A DNA stretch of 64,000 nt from Craterostigma plantagineum (GCA_027422505.1 JAPQWV010000028.1:5174001-5238000); one strand, 5' to 3'; counted from the first letter of the stretch, positions 52,471 through 64,000 are shown. Numbers and translations: made by a program. The notes: a model not told the origin generated them from the letters alone.

Positions 52471-54996
52471 TATGGCGACCCTACTTTTCTAAGTAAGATT
52501 AGTGGTGGATTTCCGCAACGTAAGCCGCGGAAGGCCCGACTAATTAAAACTTTTTCTAAAAGATATTATAATACAACAAAATATTATTTTACATAATAGT
52601 ATCTGTACAATGGGCCGAAGCCCCCAAAATGTCAAAAGGTCAAAAATCCTATCGTCGCTCCACAGGTCTTCATCCATGTACCGCCCCACCCTCAAAAGTC
52701 CGTGGAGCACCGCCACCAGCCGCCTCAGTCTTGACGCGTGTCAGCGTCAGACTCGGTACCTACAACACGTAAACACTGAGCGAATTGCCCAGTAGGTGAA
52801 TAAAATGTAATGCAGCGTGCACGCATTCCCAATCCCAATTCTCACAACATGATATAATGCACTCTCGTTCCCACATTTCTATCGTATCTCAATATCAGGG
52901 CCCTAGGCTGGACTCGGCACCTCGCGCGCAATAAAAATAAAATATATCGTCTGGTCGCTAACGACAGACTAGCGGTGCCCACGCCGATAGTGCGCTGATC
53001 GATCACGTCAACGTCCTCCTATCAGGTCGCCCCTTCCGCTACACAACTCATCCGACGGTTTGCACCTCGGGTCGCTCACGCCCGAGTAGACAGATCGCTC
53101 ACGTCTGTCTCCCGTCAGGTGCCCCGCGAGTCCAACCTCAACTCCGCTACGAGTCTGACTGCCAAAATCGGCACACTCTACCCCGCTCAATCGACACCTT
53201 AAGTCTTAAGGTGTCACCACTAATGTGGTCATTATCCCTCACCATGTCGTGCGATGTCATGCATATACGTGATACACATGAAACGTGATGTCACATAAAA
53301 TATACGTAAAACACGTAAATCACATAAATCACGTAATCACATAATAGCAGGTAAGCGTTTACGTGTCGTAGATGAATGATTCACCTACCTGTCCTCCCGC
53401 TATAACCAACTACGAAGTCCCGTGAAGTCTCTATAGATCTGTCGTCTGAATATATTATTATTATTAGTATATGTGCTAGTTCTCGAAAACCCTAAAATTA
53501 TCAACACCCTAAAATCACGAAAACCCTAAAATTATAGAAACCTAAAAATAATAATATTCCTAAAAATAAATAAACCATAAAATATTGAAAGCCCTAGAAA
53601 TAGTAAAATTCTGAAATACCGAAAATTTATTAATTAAAACACAATGTCTAACTAGTTATACCATTATCGAGGTCTTTAATATAAATGTCGAGACCTAAAA
53701 GCAAGTATAAATGTCGAGACTGCTTAGGATAAAATGTCGAGATCTTCTAATAAAATGTCGAGATTATTAAAAGAAAATGTCGAGCTCCCTATGTGTTTAT
53801 CGACAATGTATTAAAGAACTAATATCAAGACCTACTAATGATATCGAGACTTATATAGTTTCTCAAAATGTCGAGGTCTGTCTAGCTCGAAAGCTAGTTA
53901 ATATAAACTTATTAATCTCGACATCTTCCTATAGAGAAAAAAAAAAGGCCAATCGAAATATTATGTGGAAGTAAATGTCGAGCTCCTCATTCCAAATCAT
54001 TTTATATAGCAAATGTCGAGTTCCTTGTTAAAACAAATATCGAGATCATCAAAAGAAGGTATATATCGAGATCTTTCATAAGCCAATCGACATCTTTTGT
54101 AGTATATATATATCTCGACATTTATACATTACACATCACGAATTCTTTCTAAAAAAATCATGATTCCTACAGAAAACCCTAAACTGACATTCATATATTA
54201 TCATGTTTATCTTCGAAATTCAATTCTATCCCAGAAAATGATACGGTCTACAAATTCTTAAATTCTGGAGAACTAAATAGATTCTTTAGAACACCACATA
54301 TATCGAAATTTCTAAAACTCATATTCCCCAATAATATTCAATCTCTTGAAATGATACACCGTTTAACTCGCTGAACGTCACATGGTATAATTTTCTAGGG
54401 TTTCCATGATTACTCTAATGCCGAGAACAATTCAGAATTTTATCAACTTGCATCTAATTCGTTTTCAATCCACCCGAGATTCACATACACTATATAATCA
54501 TCGAAAACATGTAAGTTTAATAACATAATACACAGTATATTTATGTCCGCCTTACCTTCTAAATGCTTGGGTTTGTTAGGGGTTCAAGCTTTGTCGAGAT
54601 CTTCCTTTTTGTATGATGAAGTTTCACCTTTAATAAATTCCTTGAATAAATTATGGGATATGTATAAGAAGAGATCTTGGACTTTGTGTGATAAGACTAA
54701 GTATCGATCCTTATGTTTCCTAAGTCTTAAGCAATCCTATTTCTTTAATTATTATAATAACTTGGGCCTTAATTCATATGATTTTAGCTAAGCAATGTAC
54801 AGTCCCATTTCTAAGCTTAAGCATTACAATCACCGTCCAACATATATTTTAATTAAGGTTATTATTTTATTAATTTCTTTGGTGATAATTCGAATTATTT
54901 TTAGAAATATTCAAATTCTTTATCAATTTCCTACTTAGCAAAATTATATTATTAATTTACATCAAAGTCCCGTATTAAAACTTACGGGTATTACAT
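52471..54996 (-). repeat. Tekay-type 3' LTR (2526 bp)
   Basis: Contains about 18 copies of atgtcgag variants at 53660-54130, the conserved ccgcaacgtaagccgcgg near its left end and the cctacaacacg motif. It lacks a 62-bp stretch present in the other LTR at about 61612-61673. No gene; frames at 53777 and 54543 are repeated in the other LTR. Confidence 0.93.
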
Positions 54997-55014
54997 CCTC
55001 CCCCCTTAAAGGAA
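54997..55014 (-). other. Tekay-type polypurine tract
   Basis: Minus strand tcctttaaggggggagga directly before the 3' LTR. Confidence 0.9.
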
Positions 55015-55028
55015 TTTCGTCCCCGAAA

Positions 55029-55244
55029 TTACGCCGACTGGAATAACTCAGGATAACGAACTCTCATTTCATCCTCACGCTCCCACGTGGCTTCCTCAAC
55101 TGATTGATTTCGCCACAAAACCTTAACTAACGGAATAATCTTATTCCGTAGTCGTTTCGACTCATACATCAAAATCTCTACAGGCTTCTCTTCGTAACTC
55201 AAGTCAGGCTTGAGCTGTCGATAAAGAAGCTCGTTCTGGATCAC
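55029..55244 (-). pseudogene. Chromodomain of the Tekay-type pol, out of frame
   Basis: The 71-codon frame reads VEILMYESKRLRNKIIPLVK, then VLWRNQSVEEATWEREDEMR, then VRYPELFQSA. This is the C-terminal chromodomain that steers chromovirus integration to modified chromatin. The preceding pol frame ends [11 protein letters not shown] and the usual short linker is missing. A small deletion at about 55244-55250 has put the chromodomain in another phase. Confidence 0.9.
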
Positions 55245-58200
55245 ATGACTCGTAATGTCGATACGTGAAAGACGTCGTGAACTTGCGATAAGGAAGCTGG
55301 TAACTCTAATTGATATGCGACTTCGCCCACTCGTTTGATGATTCTGAATGGGCCTATATATCTGGGGCTTAGCTTGCCCTTTCGTCCAAAGTGCTTTACG
55401 CCTTTCATTGGAGAGATCTTTAGAAACACTTGATCGTCTTCTGCGAACTCCAGAGGTCGTCGTCGATGATCTGCGTAACTCTTCTGTCGACTTTGAGCCG
55501 TTCGTATTCGTTCTCGGATTTTGGTCACCGCTTCGGTTGTTTCTCGAATCATATCAGGTCCTAATACAGCTCGTTCGCTGATTTCGTCCCAATGAACAGG
55601 GGATCGGCATCTGCGTCCGTATAATGCTTCATACGGTGCCATCCCGATTGTAGCATGGAAGCTATTGTTGTAGGAGAATTCGATCAACGGCAAGTATTTA
55701 CTCCAGTTTCCCTTGAAGTCTAGTACGCATGCTCGTAACATGTCCTCAAGGGTTTGGATCGTTCGTTCAGACTGCCCATCAGTCTGGGGATGATATGCAG
55801 TACTGAACGAGAGTTTAGTTCCCATCGCTTTCTGTAAGCTTTGCCAAAAGTTGGATAGAAATCTCGAATCTCGATCCGAGACGATAGAAATTGGAATTCC
55901 ATGGAGTCGAACAATTTCCTGAATATATAATTCAGCATACCGTTCCATAGAAAAAGTAGAGCTGATAGGAATAAAATGGGCTGATTTGGTTAGGCGATCA
56001 ACAATCACCCAAATGGCATCGTGGCCTTTCGTCGTTTTAGGCAAACCAACGACGAAGTCCATCGTGATATGGTCCCATTTCCATTCCGGAATCGGTAAGG
56101 GCTGCAGAGTTCCAGCTGGTCGCTGGTGTTCCGCTTTGATTAGCTGGCACGTCATACATCTACTTACGAACTCCGCTATGTCCTTTTTCATTCCTGGCCA
56201 CCAATACGTGATTCGCAAGTCTTGGTACATTTTGGTCGAGCCCGGATGTACGGAGTAGGTAGTTGTGTGCGCTTCTGCCATTATCGTTCGTCGTAACTCC
56301 TCGTCGCTAGGCACGTACAGTCGATTCTTGTAAAGTAAAGTTCCGTCTTCTCGGAATGCAAAGTCGTCGGGGAGTGCATCTTTCACCTTTAGATAAAATT
56401 CTTCATCTTTTTGGGCCGTTCTGATTCGTTCTAGCAACGTAGGTTGTAGAGTCAGCGTTGCTAATTTTGTCTCGACTTCACCTAGATCAACAACTTCTAC
56501 TCCAAGTTTACTTAATTCTGTATTCACCGCTTTTCTACTTAACGCGTCAGCGACTACGTTCGCTTTGCCCGGATGATAATTGATGACGCAGTCATAGTCT
56601 TTTACAAGCTCCAGCCATCGTCGTTGTCTCATGTTTAACTCCTTCTGAGTGAAGAAGTACTTCAAGCTCTTATGGTCTGTGAAGATCTCACACCTTTCTC
56701 CGTAAAGGTAGTGTCTCCATATTTTTAGTGCGAAAACCACACCTGCTAATTCTAGATCGTGGGTCGGGTAGTTCTTCTCGTACTCTTTAAGTTGTCGTGA
56801 GGCGTAGGCAATCACTTTACCGTTCTGCATCAACACGCATCCTAGTCCATTCTTCGAAGCGTCGCTATAGACTGAGAATCCTCCAGTTCCCGAGGGTATA
56901 GTTAGAACAGGAGCTGTAGTAAGTCGTTTCTTTAGCTCCTGAAAGCTCTGCTCACATGCATCTGTCCATTTGAAGGGTACATTCTTTCTGGTCAAATTCG
57001 TCAGAGTCGAGGCAATGATAGAGAAGTCAGCTATGAACTTACGGTAATATCCCGCAAGTCCTAGAAAACTTCGGACCTCTGTCGGAGTAGTTGGTCGTGG
57101 CCAATTGTTCACGGTCTCAATCTTACTCGGGTCCACGGAGATTCCACTTCCGGAAATCACGTGTCCCAAGAAAGCTACTTGCTCAAGCCAAAATTCGCAT
57201 TTCTTGAATTTGGCATAGAGCTGTTTCTCTCGCAGGATTCCTAAGACGATTCGTAAATGGTTCTCGTGTTCGTCTCTTGTTTTAGAATAGATCAAAATAT
57301 CGTCGATAAAGACGATAACGAACCGATCAAGGTAGTCTTTGAAGACTCGATTCATCAAGTCCATAAAAGCAGCTGGGGCATTTGTCAATCCGAAGGGCAT
57401 GACCAAAAATTCATAATGGCCGTACCTCGTACTGAAATCCGTTTTAGGAACATCTGTCTCCCTGATCTTTAGTTGATGGTATCCCGAACGGAGATCTATT
57501 TTCGAGAATACCGTGGCACCCTGTAACTGATCGAACAGATCGTCGATCCTAGGCAAGGGATATTTATTCTTGATAGTAATCTTGTTCAGTTCTCTATAGT
57601 CGATACATAGTCGCATCGACCCATCCTTCTTTCGTACAAATAGGACTGGTGCTCCCCATGGTGAAAAACTGGGTTGGATAAACCCTTTCTGCAGTAAATC
57701 CTCAAGTTGTTCCTTCAACTCCTTCAGTTCATTGGGCGCTAGGCGATATGGAGCTTTAGAGATTGGGGCAGACCCCGGCATCAGATCTATTGTAAATTGT
57801 ATTTCCCGATCATGGGGTAACCCCGGGAGATCATCGGGAAATACATCGGCATATTCGTTAACTATCGGTACGTCTTTCAGTTCTGGCTGAGGTAACTCCT
57901 CTGCCTTCACCGCATACACGAAATAAGACTCACAACCTGACCTCAAGAGTCGTTGAGCCTTTAGAGCTGATATTCTTGGAATACTATTCTTATCTGCTTT
58001 ACCCGAAAAAGTGAATGATTCTTCTTCGGGCAGTTTGAATTTAACGACCTTCTTGTTGCAATCTATGATGGCTCCATATCTTGAAAGCCAATCCATTCCG
58101 AAGATGACATCATAGTCGTTCATCGGGATTACAATCAGGTCGACGCTCAAGTTCCTACCCTCGATAATTACGACGCACCCTCTCAATACTTGGTTGGTGC

Positions 58201-58399
58201 GCGTCGGATCACCATGTGGTAAAGTAACTATGTAGTTGCATTCAGATGAGGTAGGAGATATTCCCACCTTTGCTACGTATTTGGCCGACACAAATGAATG
58301 TGTGGCTCCAGAGTCTATCAATACAGATGTGGGCATGTTGTAGATAGTTAACATACCCGTCACAACAGAAGGGTTCGCCTCGGCCTCCTCATTGGTCAA
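55241..58399 (-). CDS. Tekay-type pol: protease, RT, RNase H, integrase
   Basis: The 1052-codon frame is uninterrupted. It carries protease [12 protein letters not shown] at about 27-38; RT at about 225-400 with [21 protein letters not shown] and catalytic FIDD at 366-369; RNase H from about 508 ([24 protein letters not shown]); the H2C2 zinc finger at about 712-755 ([11 protein letters not shown] ... CMTCQLIK); and the integrase core with [18 protein letters not shown] and [11 protein letters not shown]. It then runs through the GPFRI/LP module to FHVSTLRVM. The order RT-RNase H-integrase defines Ty3/gypsy. This pol could supply enzymes in trans, but it would lack its chromodomain. Confidence 0.95.
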   Translation of the reverse strand: MTNEEAEANPSVVTGMLTIYNMPTSVLIDSGATHSFVSAKYVAKVGISPTSSECNYIVTLPHGDPTRTNQVLRGCVVIIEGRNLSVDLIVIPMNDYDVIFGMDWLSRYGAIIDCNKKVVKFKLPEEESFTFSGKADKNSIPRISALKAQRLLRSGCESYFVYAVKAEELPQPELKDVPIVNEYADVFPDDLPGLPHDREIQFTIDLMPGSAPISKAPYRLAPNELKELKEQLEDLLQKGFIQPSFSPWGAPVLFVRKKDGSMRLCIDYRELNKITIKNKYPLPRIDDLFDQLQGATVFSKIDLRSGYHQLKIRETDVPKTDFSTRYGHYEFLVMPFGLTNAPAAFMDLMNRVFKDYLDRFVIVFIDDILIYSKTRDEHENHLRIVLGILREKQLYAKFKKCEFWLEQVAFLGHVISGSGISVDPSKIETVNNWPRPTTPTEVRSFLGLAGYYRKFIADFSIIASTLTNLTRKNVPFKWTDACEQSFQELKKRLTTAPVLTIPSGTGGFSVYSDASKNGLGCVLMQNGKVIAYASRQLKEYEKNYPTHDLELAGVVFALKIWRHYLYGERCEIFTDHKSLKYFFTQKELNMRQRRWLELVKDYDCVINYHPGKANVVADALSRKAVNTELSKLGVEVVDLGEVETKLATLTLQPTLLERIRTAQKDEEFYLKVKDALPDDFAFREDGTLLYKNRLYVPSDEELRRTIMAEAHTTTYSVHPGSTKMYQDLRITYWWPGMKKDIAEFVSRCMTCQLIKAEHQRPAGTLQPLPIPEWKWDHITMDFVVGLPKTTKGHDAIWVIVDRLTKSAHFIPISSTFSMERYAELYIQEIVRLHGIPISIVSDRDSRFLSNFWQSLQKAMGTKLSFSTAYHPQTDGQSERTIQTLEDMLRACVLDFKGNWSKYLPLIEFSYNNSFHATIGMAPYEALYGRRCRSPVHWDEISERAVLGPDMIRETTEAVTKIRERIRTAQSRQKSYADHRRRPLEFAEDDQVFLKISPMKGVKHFGRKGKLSPRYIGPFRIIKRVGEVAYQLELPASLSQVHDVFHVSTLRVM

Positions 58400-59470
58400 A
58401 GTAAAAACTCGCGCAGGAACGGGTGGAGGTCGAATCGGCGGTTGAGTCGGGTTCCGTACTAGTGGTAAATTCTCCGTACAAGCTCTCGCAAAATGACCGA
58501 TTTTTCCGCACCTGAAGCACTGCGGAATCTGTCTTGCTCCAAAGCAGGCCCCGAAATGATAACGCCCACATTGTCGACACTGGGGCGCAACATTTTGAGG
58601 TCGATTAAGAATATTGATCGGTCCCTGAGTTGGTCTCGGGCGCCAGTTTTGTTGGCCCTGACGATTCCATTGGGTATTAGGACCTTTGCCGAAAAACTAG
58701 CGTTTCTTATCTCCTCCGCTTCCTTGTTGGGCCTCTCTCCTCTTTTTTGCTTCCTGGGCTTCCACTACCACCGACTCTGCTTGTTCCGCAATTAAGGCAC
58801 GTTCCGTCACTTGCATAAACTCTAGTTGGCGTGCACCCGCAATACTTAAATCCCGATAAATTTCGGGCTTAAGTCCCTTGATGAACCTGGTCACTTTCAA
58901 CGAATTAGTCGCCACCAACTGCGGAGCAAATCGCGATAATTCTTCAAATCGACGGATATACTCCGTCACCGGCATGCTCCCTTGCTTCAAGCTCATGAAC
59001 TCGTACATTCTTTGTTCTTGATCGTGTGCGTGAAGTATTTGTTGAAGAAAAGCTCCCTAAACCTTTCCCAAGTCATAGTGATTGGGCTCTCTAACACCTT
59101 TACGGTGTTCCACCAATAGCGCGCATTTTCTCGGAAAAGGGAAACGGCACAAAGGACGTTTTCGTTATCAGGCACTCGACTATAGATAAACATGTCCTCT
59201 ATGGATCCAAACTTCAGCCACCGCTGGATTGGTAGCTTCGGTAAATATTGGGGGGTTTAACTTTCGAAATCGTTCCCCGATTAGTTCTACTCGATCAGGC
59301 TGCGGGGAATGTTCCGACGAGCTCCGGTGATGGATCAAGTCGTTAATTTGATCCGACTGTCGTCGGATCAGATCGGTTAATTGGTGGATAGTAGAGCGGT
59401 CGTCATTCGATGGGGATTCAGACCCCGCCCTACGACTAGAGCTACCTACCTCTCGACGTCCCTTCGGCAT
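58389..59470 (-). pseudogene. Tekay-type gag, frameshifted
   Basis: Homology runs over at least four frames. The N-terminus is 59470-59180 (MPKGRREVGSSSRRAGSESP, RFRKLNPPIFTEA), followed by 59193-58993 (ARYWWNTVKVLESPITMTWE) and 59008-58697 (FEELSRFAPQL, FIKGLKPEIYRDLSI). Then come the knuckles [12 protein letters not shown] and [14 protein letters not shown] near 58480-58580, which run into pol. The layout is the same as in the gag-only element. Frame changes near 59195, 59000 and 58697 mean no functional gag is made from this copy. Confidence 0.88.
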
Positions 59471-59617
59471 TTTTATCTATTTCTACAATTATTCACAGAA
59501 AGCACATATTTCAAATAACACATAGTCACATGATCAAGTATTAAACTTACAGGCGAGGCTGATTCTCCAGGCTTTTGAGCGGCAGTACATGGACAGTCTG
59601 CAGAATCTCGAGCCTAA

Positions 59618-59629
59618 GCTCTGATACCA
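59618..59629 (-). other. Tekay-type primer-binding site
   Basis: Minus strand tggtatcagagc two bases after the 5' LTR end at 59632. Confidence 0.95.
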
Positions 59630-59631
59630 CC

Positions 59632-62218
59632 TATGGCGACCCTACTTTTCTAAGTAAGATTAGTGGCGGATTTCCGCAACGTAAGCCGCGGAAGGCCCGA
59701 CTAATTAAAACTTTTTCTAAAAGATATTATAATACAACAAAATATTATTTTACATAATAGTATCTGTACAATGGGCCGAAGCCCCCAAAATGTCAAAAGG
59801 TCAAAAACCCTATCGTCGCTCCACAGGTCTTCATCCAGGTACCGCCCCGCCCTCAAACGTCCGTGGAGCACCGCCACCAGCCGCCTCAGTCTTGACGCGT
59901 GTCAGCGTCAGACTCGGTACCTACAACACGTAAACACTGAGCGAATTGCCCAGTAGGTGAATAAAATGTAATGCAGCGTGCACGCATTCCCAATCCCAAT
60001 TCTCACAACATGATATAATGCACTCTCGTTCCCACATTTCTATCGTATCTCAATATCAGGGCCCTAGGCTGGACTCGGCACCTCGCGCGCAATAAAAATA
60101 AAATATATCGTCTGGTCGCTAACGACAGACTAGCGGTGCCCACGCCGATAGTGCGCTGATCGATCACGTCAACGTCCTCCTATCAGGTCGCCCCTTCCGC
60201 TACACAACTCATCCGACGGTTTGCACCTCGGGTCGCTGACGCCCGAGTAGACAGATCGCTCACGTCTGTCTCCCGTCAGGTGCCCCGCGAGTCCAACCTC
60301 AACTCCGCTACGAGTCTGACTGCCAAAATCGGCACACTCTACCCCGCTCAATCGACACCTTAAGTCTTAAGGTGTCACCACTAATGTGGTCATTATCCCT
60401 CACCATGTGTTGCGATGTCATGCATATACGTGATACACATGAAACGTGATGTCACATAAAATATACGTAAAACACGTAAATCACATAAATCACGTAATCA
60501 CATAATAGCAGGTAAGCGTTTACGTGTCGTAGATGAATGATTCACCTACCTGTCCTCCCGCTATAACCAACTACGAAGTCCCGTGAAGTCTCTATAGATC
60601 TCTCGTCTGAATATATTATTATTATTAGTATATGTGCTAGTTCTCGAAAACCCTAAAATTATCAACACCCTAAAATCACGAAAACCCTAAAATTATAGAA
60701 ACCTAAAAATAATAATATTCCTAAAAATAAATAAACCATAAAATATTGAAAGCCCTAGAAATAGTAAAATTCTAAAATACCGAAAATTTATTAATTAAAA
60801 CACAATGTCTAACTAGTTATACCATTATCGAGGTCTTCAATATAAATGTCGAGACCTAAAAGCAAGTATAAATGTCGAGACTGCTTAGGATAAAATGTCG
60901 AGATCTTCTAATAAAATGTCGAGATTATTAAAAGAAAATGTCGAGCTCCCTATGTGTTTATCGACAATGTATTAAACAACTAATATCAAGACCTACTAAT
61001 GATATCGAGACTTATATAGTTTCTCAAAATGTCGAGGTCTGTCTAGCTCGAAAGCTAGTTAATATAAACTTATTAATCTCGACATCTTCCTATAGAAAAA
61101 AAAATGGCCAATCGAAATATTATGTGGAAGTAAATGTCGAGCTCCTCATTCCAAATCATTTTATATAGCAAATGTCGAGTTCCTTGTTAAAACAAATATC
61201 GAGATCATCAAAAGAAGGTATATATCGAGATCTTTCATAAGCCAATCGACATCTTTTGTAGTATATATATATCTCGACATTTATACATTACACATCACGA
61301 ATTCTTTGTAAAAAAATCATGATTCCTACAGAAAACCCTAAACTGACATTCATATATTATCATGTTTGTCTTCGAAATTCAATTCTATCCCAGAAAATGA
61401 TACAGTCTACAAATTCTTAAATTCTGGAGAACTAAATAGATTCTTTAGAACACCACATATATCGAAATTTCTAAAACTCATATTCCCCAATAATATTCAA
61501 TCTCTTGAAATGATACACCGTTTAACTCGCTGAACGTCACATGGTATAATTTTCTAGGGTTTCCATGATTACTCTAATGCCGAGAACAATTCAGAATTTT
61601 ATCAACTTGCACCTAGCCTGACAAAACTCGAAAACCTTAAACTCAACTCAGCATATAAGGTCACGAAATCATCATCTAATTCGTTTTCAATCCACCCGAG
61701 ATTCACATACACTATATAATCATCGAAAACATGTAAGTTTAATAAACATAATACACAGTATATTTATGTCCGCCTTACCTTCTAAATGCTTGGGTTTGTT
61801 AGGGGTTCAAGCTTTGTCGAGATCTTCCTTTTTGTATGATGAAGTTTCACCTTTAATAAATTCCTTGAATAAATTATGGGATATGTATAAGAAGAGATCT
61901 TGGACTTTGTGTGATAAGACTAAGTATCGATCCTTATGTTTCCTAAGTCTTAAGCAATCCTATTTCTTTAATTATTATAATAACTTGGGCCTTAATTCAT
62001 ATGATTTTAGCTAAGCAATGTACAGTCCCATTTCTAAGCTTAAGCATTACAATCACCGTCCAACATATATTTTAATTAAGGTTATTATTTTATTAATTTC
62101 TTTGGTGATAATTCGAATTATTTTTAGAAATATTCAAATTCTTTATCAATTTCCTACTTAGCAAAATTATATTATTAATTTACATCAAAGTCCCGTATTA
62201 AAACTTACGGGTATTACA
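59632..62218 (-). repeat. Tekay-type 5' LTR (2587 bp)
   Basis: Copy of the 3' LTR with scattered substitutions and 62 extra bases at about 61612-61673. Begins tatggcgacc, ends gggtattaca, followed by gtaac. Confidence 0.93.
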
Positions 62219-62619
62219 GTAACTGGGTCTTCGATGCTTCGGACGGTATCCCACCAGTGACCCGCGCTCCCCCTCAGTAGGTAGGTAGCGCACAAGACCT
62301 TTTCGGCTTCTGGGGTGCTGTGTTGGAACATGCTTTCCAACGTTCGAAGCCAGTCTTCTGCTGAAGTGGGGTCAATCGCATCCTCAAATGTTGGGGGGTT
62401 TAGCTTGCGAAACCTCTCCCCGACCATTTCGACTTGAGGGGGTCCAGTACTGGGCTGCCCCCCAATATTCTGTTGTTGAATGAGTTGATGGATTTGGGCC
62501 GATTGTTGCCGGACCAAGTCCATGAGTTGGAGGATAGTTGCATCCCGACTATCAGTTGGGGCTGCAGTTTCTCTATCCTGATCGGCGTCTCTACTACCTT
62601 CGCATCTAATTCTAACCAT
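62219..62619 (-). pseudogene. Gag of the gag-only element, copy 2, N-terminal part
   Basis: Reads MVRIRCEGSRDADQDRETAA and matches copy 1 through WWDTVRSIEDPVT, where the Tekay-type element interrupts it. One codon (R in FQHSRTPEA) is missing in this copy, a 3-bp deletion. Before the insertion the gene was probably intact: apart from the insertion both halves are open. Confidence 0.92.
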
Positions 62620-62762
62620 CGTCCTTTCGTTCTACCCTGATAGTTCCTATGGCCAATAAATTATACCACACAAAATTCACATAAACATAACACTTACAGC
62701 CAAGGCCGCTTCCGCGCTTTTGGGTGTGTGTACATGGACAGTCTACAGAACCTGTGACCGAA

Positions 62763-62774
62763 GCTCTGATACCA
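62763..62774 (-). other. Primer-binding site, internal region 2
   Basis: Minus strand tggtatcagagc, two bases from LTR 3 at 62777. Confidence 0.95.
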
Positions 62775-62776
62775 AC

Positions 62777-64000
62777 TGTAGCGACCCTAGCCATCGCTAC
62801 CATTTCTAACGTTATCCTAAGTGGCTAACGACGTGATAACTTACATGAGATACGAAAGTGCGTATGAAATTTTTCCATTTTCATAATGGAGTTCGTTTCC
62901 TGTGCAAGTCAAAAGAATATCTTTAACATACTAATTACATTCATATCCTAACTACGGGATGTGTATACATTCGCAGCAAAAGTCTCCTATGCGTCCGGCC
63001 TCACAGGTCGTCATCCACGTACACACCACCCCCAAAAGTCGCTCGGAAGCTTTCAAACTAATGCCTTGCTGGCTAGGCGATCACATACCGTGTTCGCTGG
63101 GACCTACAACACATAAAACATGGGATGAGCTTATATAGCCCAGTAAGTAGGATTTATGCATGCTGTGCCCGTGTCATGACTTGCATAGGCATATGCGCCA
63201 ATGTTCATTATTCCTCACAAAATCGTGTCATGTCATGTCATGTCTTGTCTAGTAGGGTCCCTAATACACGTCTTGCCTTGCACGTGTCTTGTCTTGTAGG
63301 GCCCTCGGCTAATCCTTGCTACGAGGGCATTTGCCCGATTTGCACGTCTTGTCTTGCACGTGTCCTGTCTTGACATCGGTGACATAGAAAGTCACCTCGT
63401 AGCGTTAGAAGAGCCGTATTACACGTCTTGTCTTGCACGTGTCTTGACATATTAATGTTAGTAACTATTTATCGCGCCCCGGCGATCATGCACATCTCAT
63501 GTCATGTCATGTCATAAAACTCTCGTGAGACTCGTGTATGCTCGTGAAATGCCAAATGACTTTGTCATGCCAGGTCAAGTATCGTGTAATTCATGCCATG
63601 TAATAATTCACATAGAATCATAGAAGCACGTAGCCACGTAAGAAATGCACACATACTTTTATGTGTTGTAGTTGAAAAGTCCCACTTACCTGTCGTCCGT
63701 CGATTATTGGCTACCTGACCAGGTGAAACTCCTAAGTATCGACCTTAGCATAAAAATAATTAAGTCAACACCTTATCTAAAATTATTTGGCTTGCTAAGG
63801 TTTTTAATTTCCTAAGTGTTGGAATATTATAATTAATATTGCCTTTAAGAAGTAATTATTTGGAAATAGTTCGTTAACGTTATTTTGTGAAAGTTCAAGA
63901 CTCGTGAGATTCGTGGCATACTTCATAATTCGTGACCTTTCTTGAACTCGTGAATCTATACACATCGTTTCTAATTCATGACTTATTAAATTCGTGAATG
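62777..64000 (-). repeat. Array LTR 3, partial (cut by the window end)
   Basis: Starts tgtagcgacc and matches the first 1.2 kb of LTR 1 and LTR 2 with few differences, including a 13-bp-scale deletion near 63545. It should run about 2.5 kb past the window and then be followed by the TSD and the remaining pol of copia-B. Confidence 0.92.

Larger units (their letters stand above)
52471..62218 (-). mobile_element. Complete Tekay/Del-type chromovirus with TSD gtaac
   Basis: LTRs at 52471-54996 and 59632-62218, PBS, gag, pol with chromodomain and polypurine tract are all present on the minus strand. The flanking gtaac (52466-52470 and 62219-62223) is an exact duplication of gag sequence of the array. 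The LTRs start tatggcgacc and end attaca, so in element sense they are TG...TA rather than TG...CA. About 15 substitutions and one 62-bp indel separate the LTRs by eye. Gag is frameshifted and the chromodomain is out of frame with pol. Confidence 0.93.
27503..64000 (-). mobile_element. Tandem gag-only gypsy array (TR-GAG type), LTR-int-LTR-int-LTR, partial
   Basis: Three LTRs (starts at 27503, 47385 and 62777, all tgtagcgacc; ends at 45453 and 51095, gtgttaca) alternate with two internal regions of about 1.93 kb. Each internal region has a polypurine tract, one gag gene and an initiator-Met PBS. No reverse transcriptase, RNase H or integrase is present, so the element is non-autonomous. The LTRs (about 3.71 kb) and internals are nearly identical to each other. 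The first LTR contains copia-A and the second gag contains the Tekay-type element. The left flank atgtc (27498-27502) is the expected TSD; its partner lies outside the window. Confidence 0.9.

Noticed and set aside
1..64000. Host protein-coding, rRNA or tRNA genes
   Set aside because: Every long frame is assigned to a transposable element or is a shadow. I recognised no tRNA or rRNA sequence; the short tRNA-complementary words are retroelement primer-binding sites.

Overview
This window is a stack of nested transposable elements from a plant nuclear genome. I found no host gene, rRNA or tRNA. The evidence for a flowering plant is the mix of lineages: Sirevirus-like Ty1/copia elements, a Tekay/Del-type chromovirus, an Athila-type gag with its primer-binding site (PBS), L1-type LINE 3' ends, and a Mutator-like element carrying a plant mobile domain (PMD) gene. 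The species cannot be named from the sequence.

Layout of the left third. Bases 1-1725 are the 3' part of a plus-strand gypsy LTR sitting in an Athila LTR. The Athila PBS (1973-1990) and a broken gag follow to about 3112. Bases 3113-8464 are a degenerate minus-strand gypsy internal region and LTR (PBS 4467-4478, LTR from 4481), interrupted by a LINE 3' end (about 6356-7711). A second LINE 3' end lies at 8465-8975. Bases 8985-12367 are a broken plus-strand copia (copia-C), split by about 850 bp of foreign sequence, possibly mitochondrial. A chromovirus pol tail (12368-12608) and its 3' region run to 13011.

The rest is one nest. Its base is a minus-strand Sirevirus-like copia (copia-B) whose 3' LTR starts at 13012. 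That LTR holds a plus-strand gypsy solo LTR (13314-20040, target-site duplication (TSD) ctaat). The solo LTR in turn holds a 3.57-kb Mutator-like element (13902-17471, 9-bp TSD) with a spliced PMD gene. Copia-B continues with an extra gene beyond pol (20090-23654), a long non-coding stretch and the end of RNase H. At 27502 it is cut by a tandem gypsy array that runs past the window end.

The tandem array is LTR-internal-LTR-internal-LTR (27503-64000). It consists of a gag-only, non-autonomous element with 3.7-kb LTRs and 1.9-kb internal regions (TR-GAG type). A complete 14.2-kb Sirevirus-like copia (copia-A, 29189-43426, TSD ctaca) sits in its first LTR. A complete 9.7-kb Tekay-type element (52471-62218, TSD gtaac) sits in its second gag. 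The second LTR of the array preserves the empty target site of copia-A.

How the parts relate: the gag-only element lacks protease, reverse transcriptase, RNase H and integrase, so it must be mobilised in trans. The Tekay-type element, with related gag and the same PBS, is the natural type of helper. Copia-A and Tekay are young by LTR similarity, but both have broken reading frames. The most distinctive object is the Mutator-like element. Each terminal inverted repeat (TIR) carries a copy of the PMD gene's first coding exon and splice donor, followed by exact 32-bp palindromic tandem repeats and a 13-bp minisatellite.
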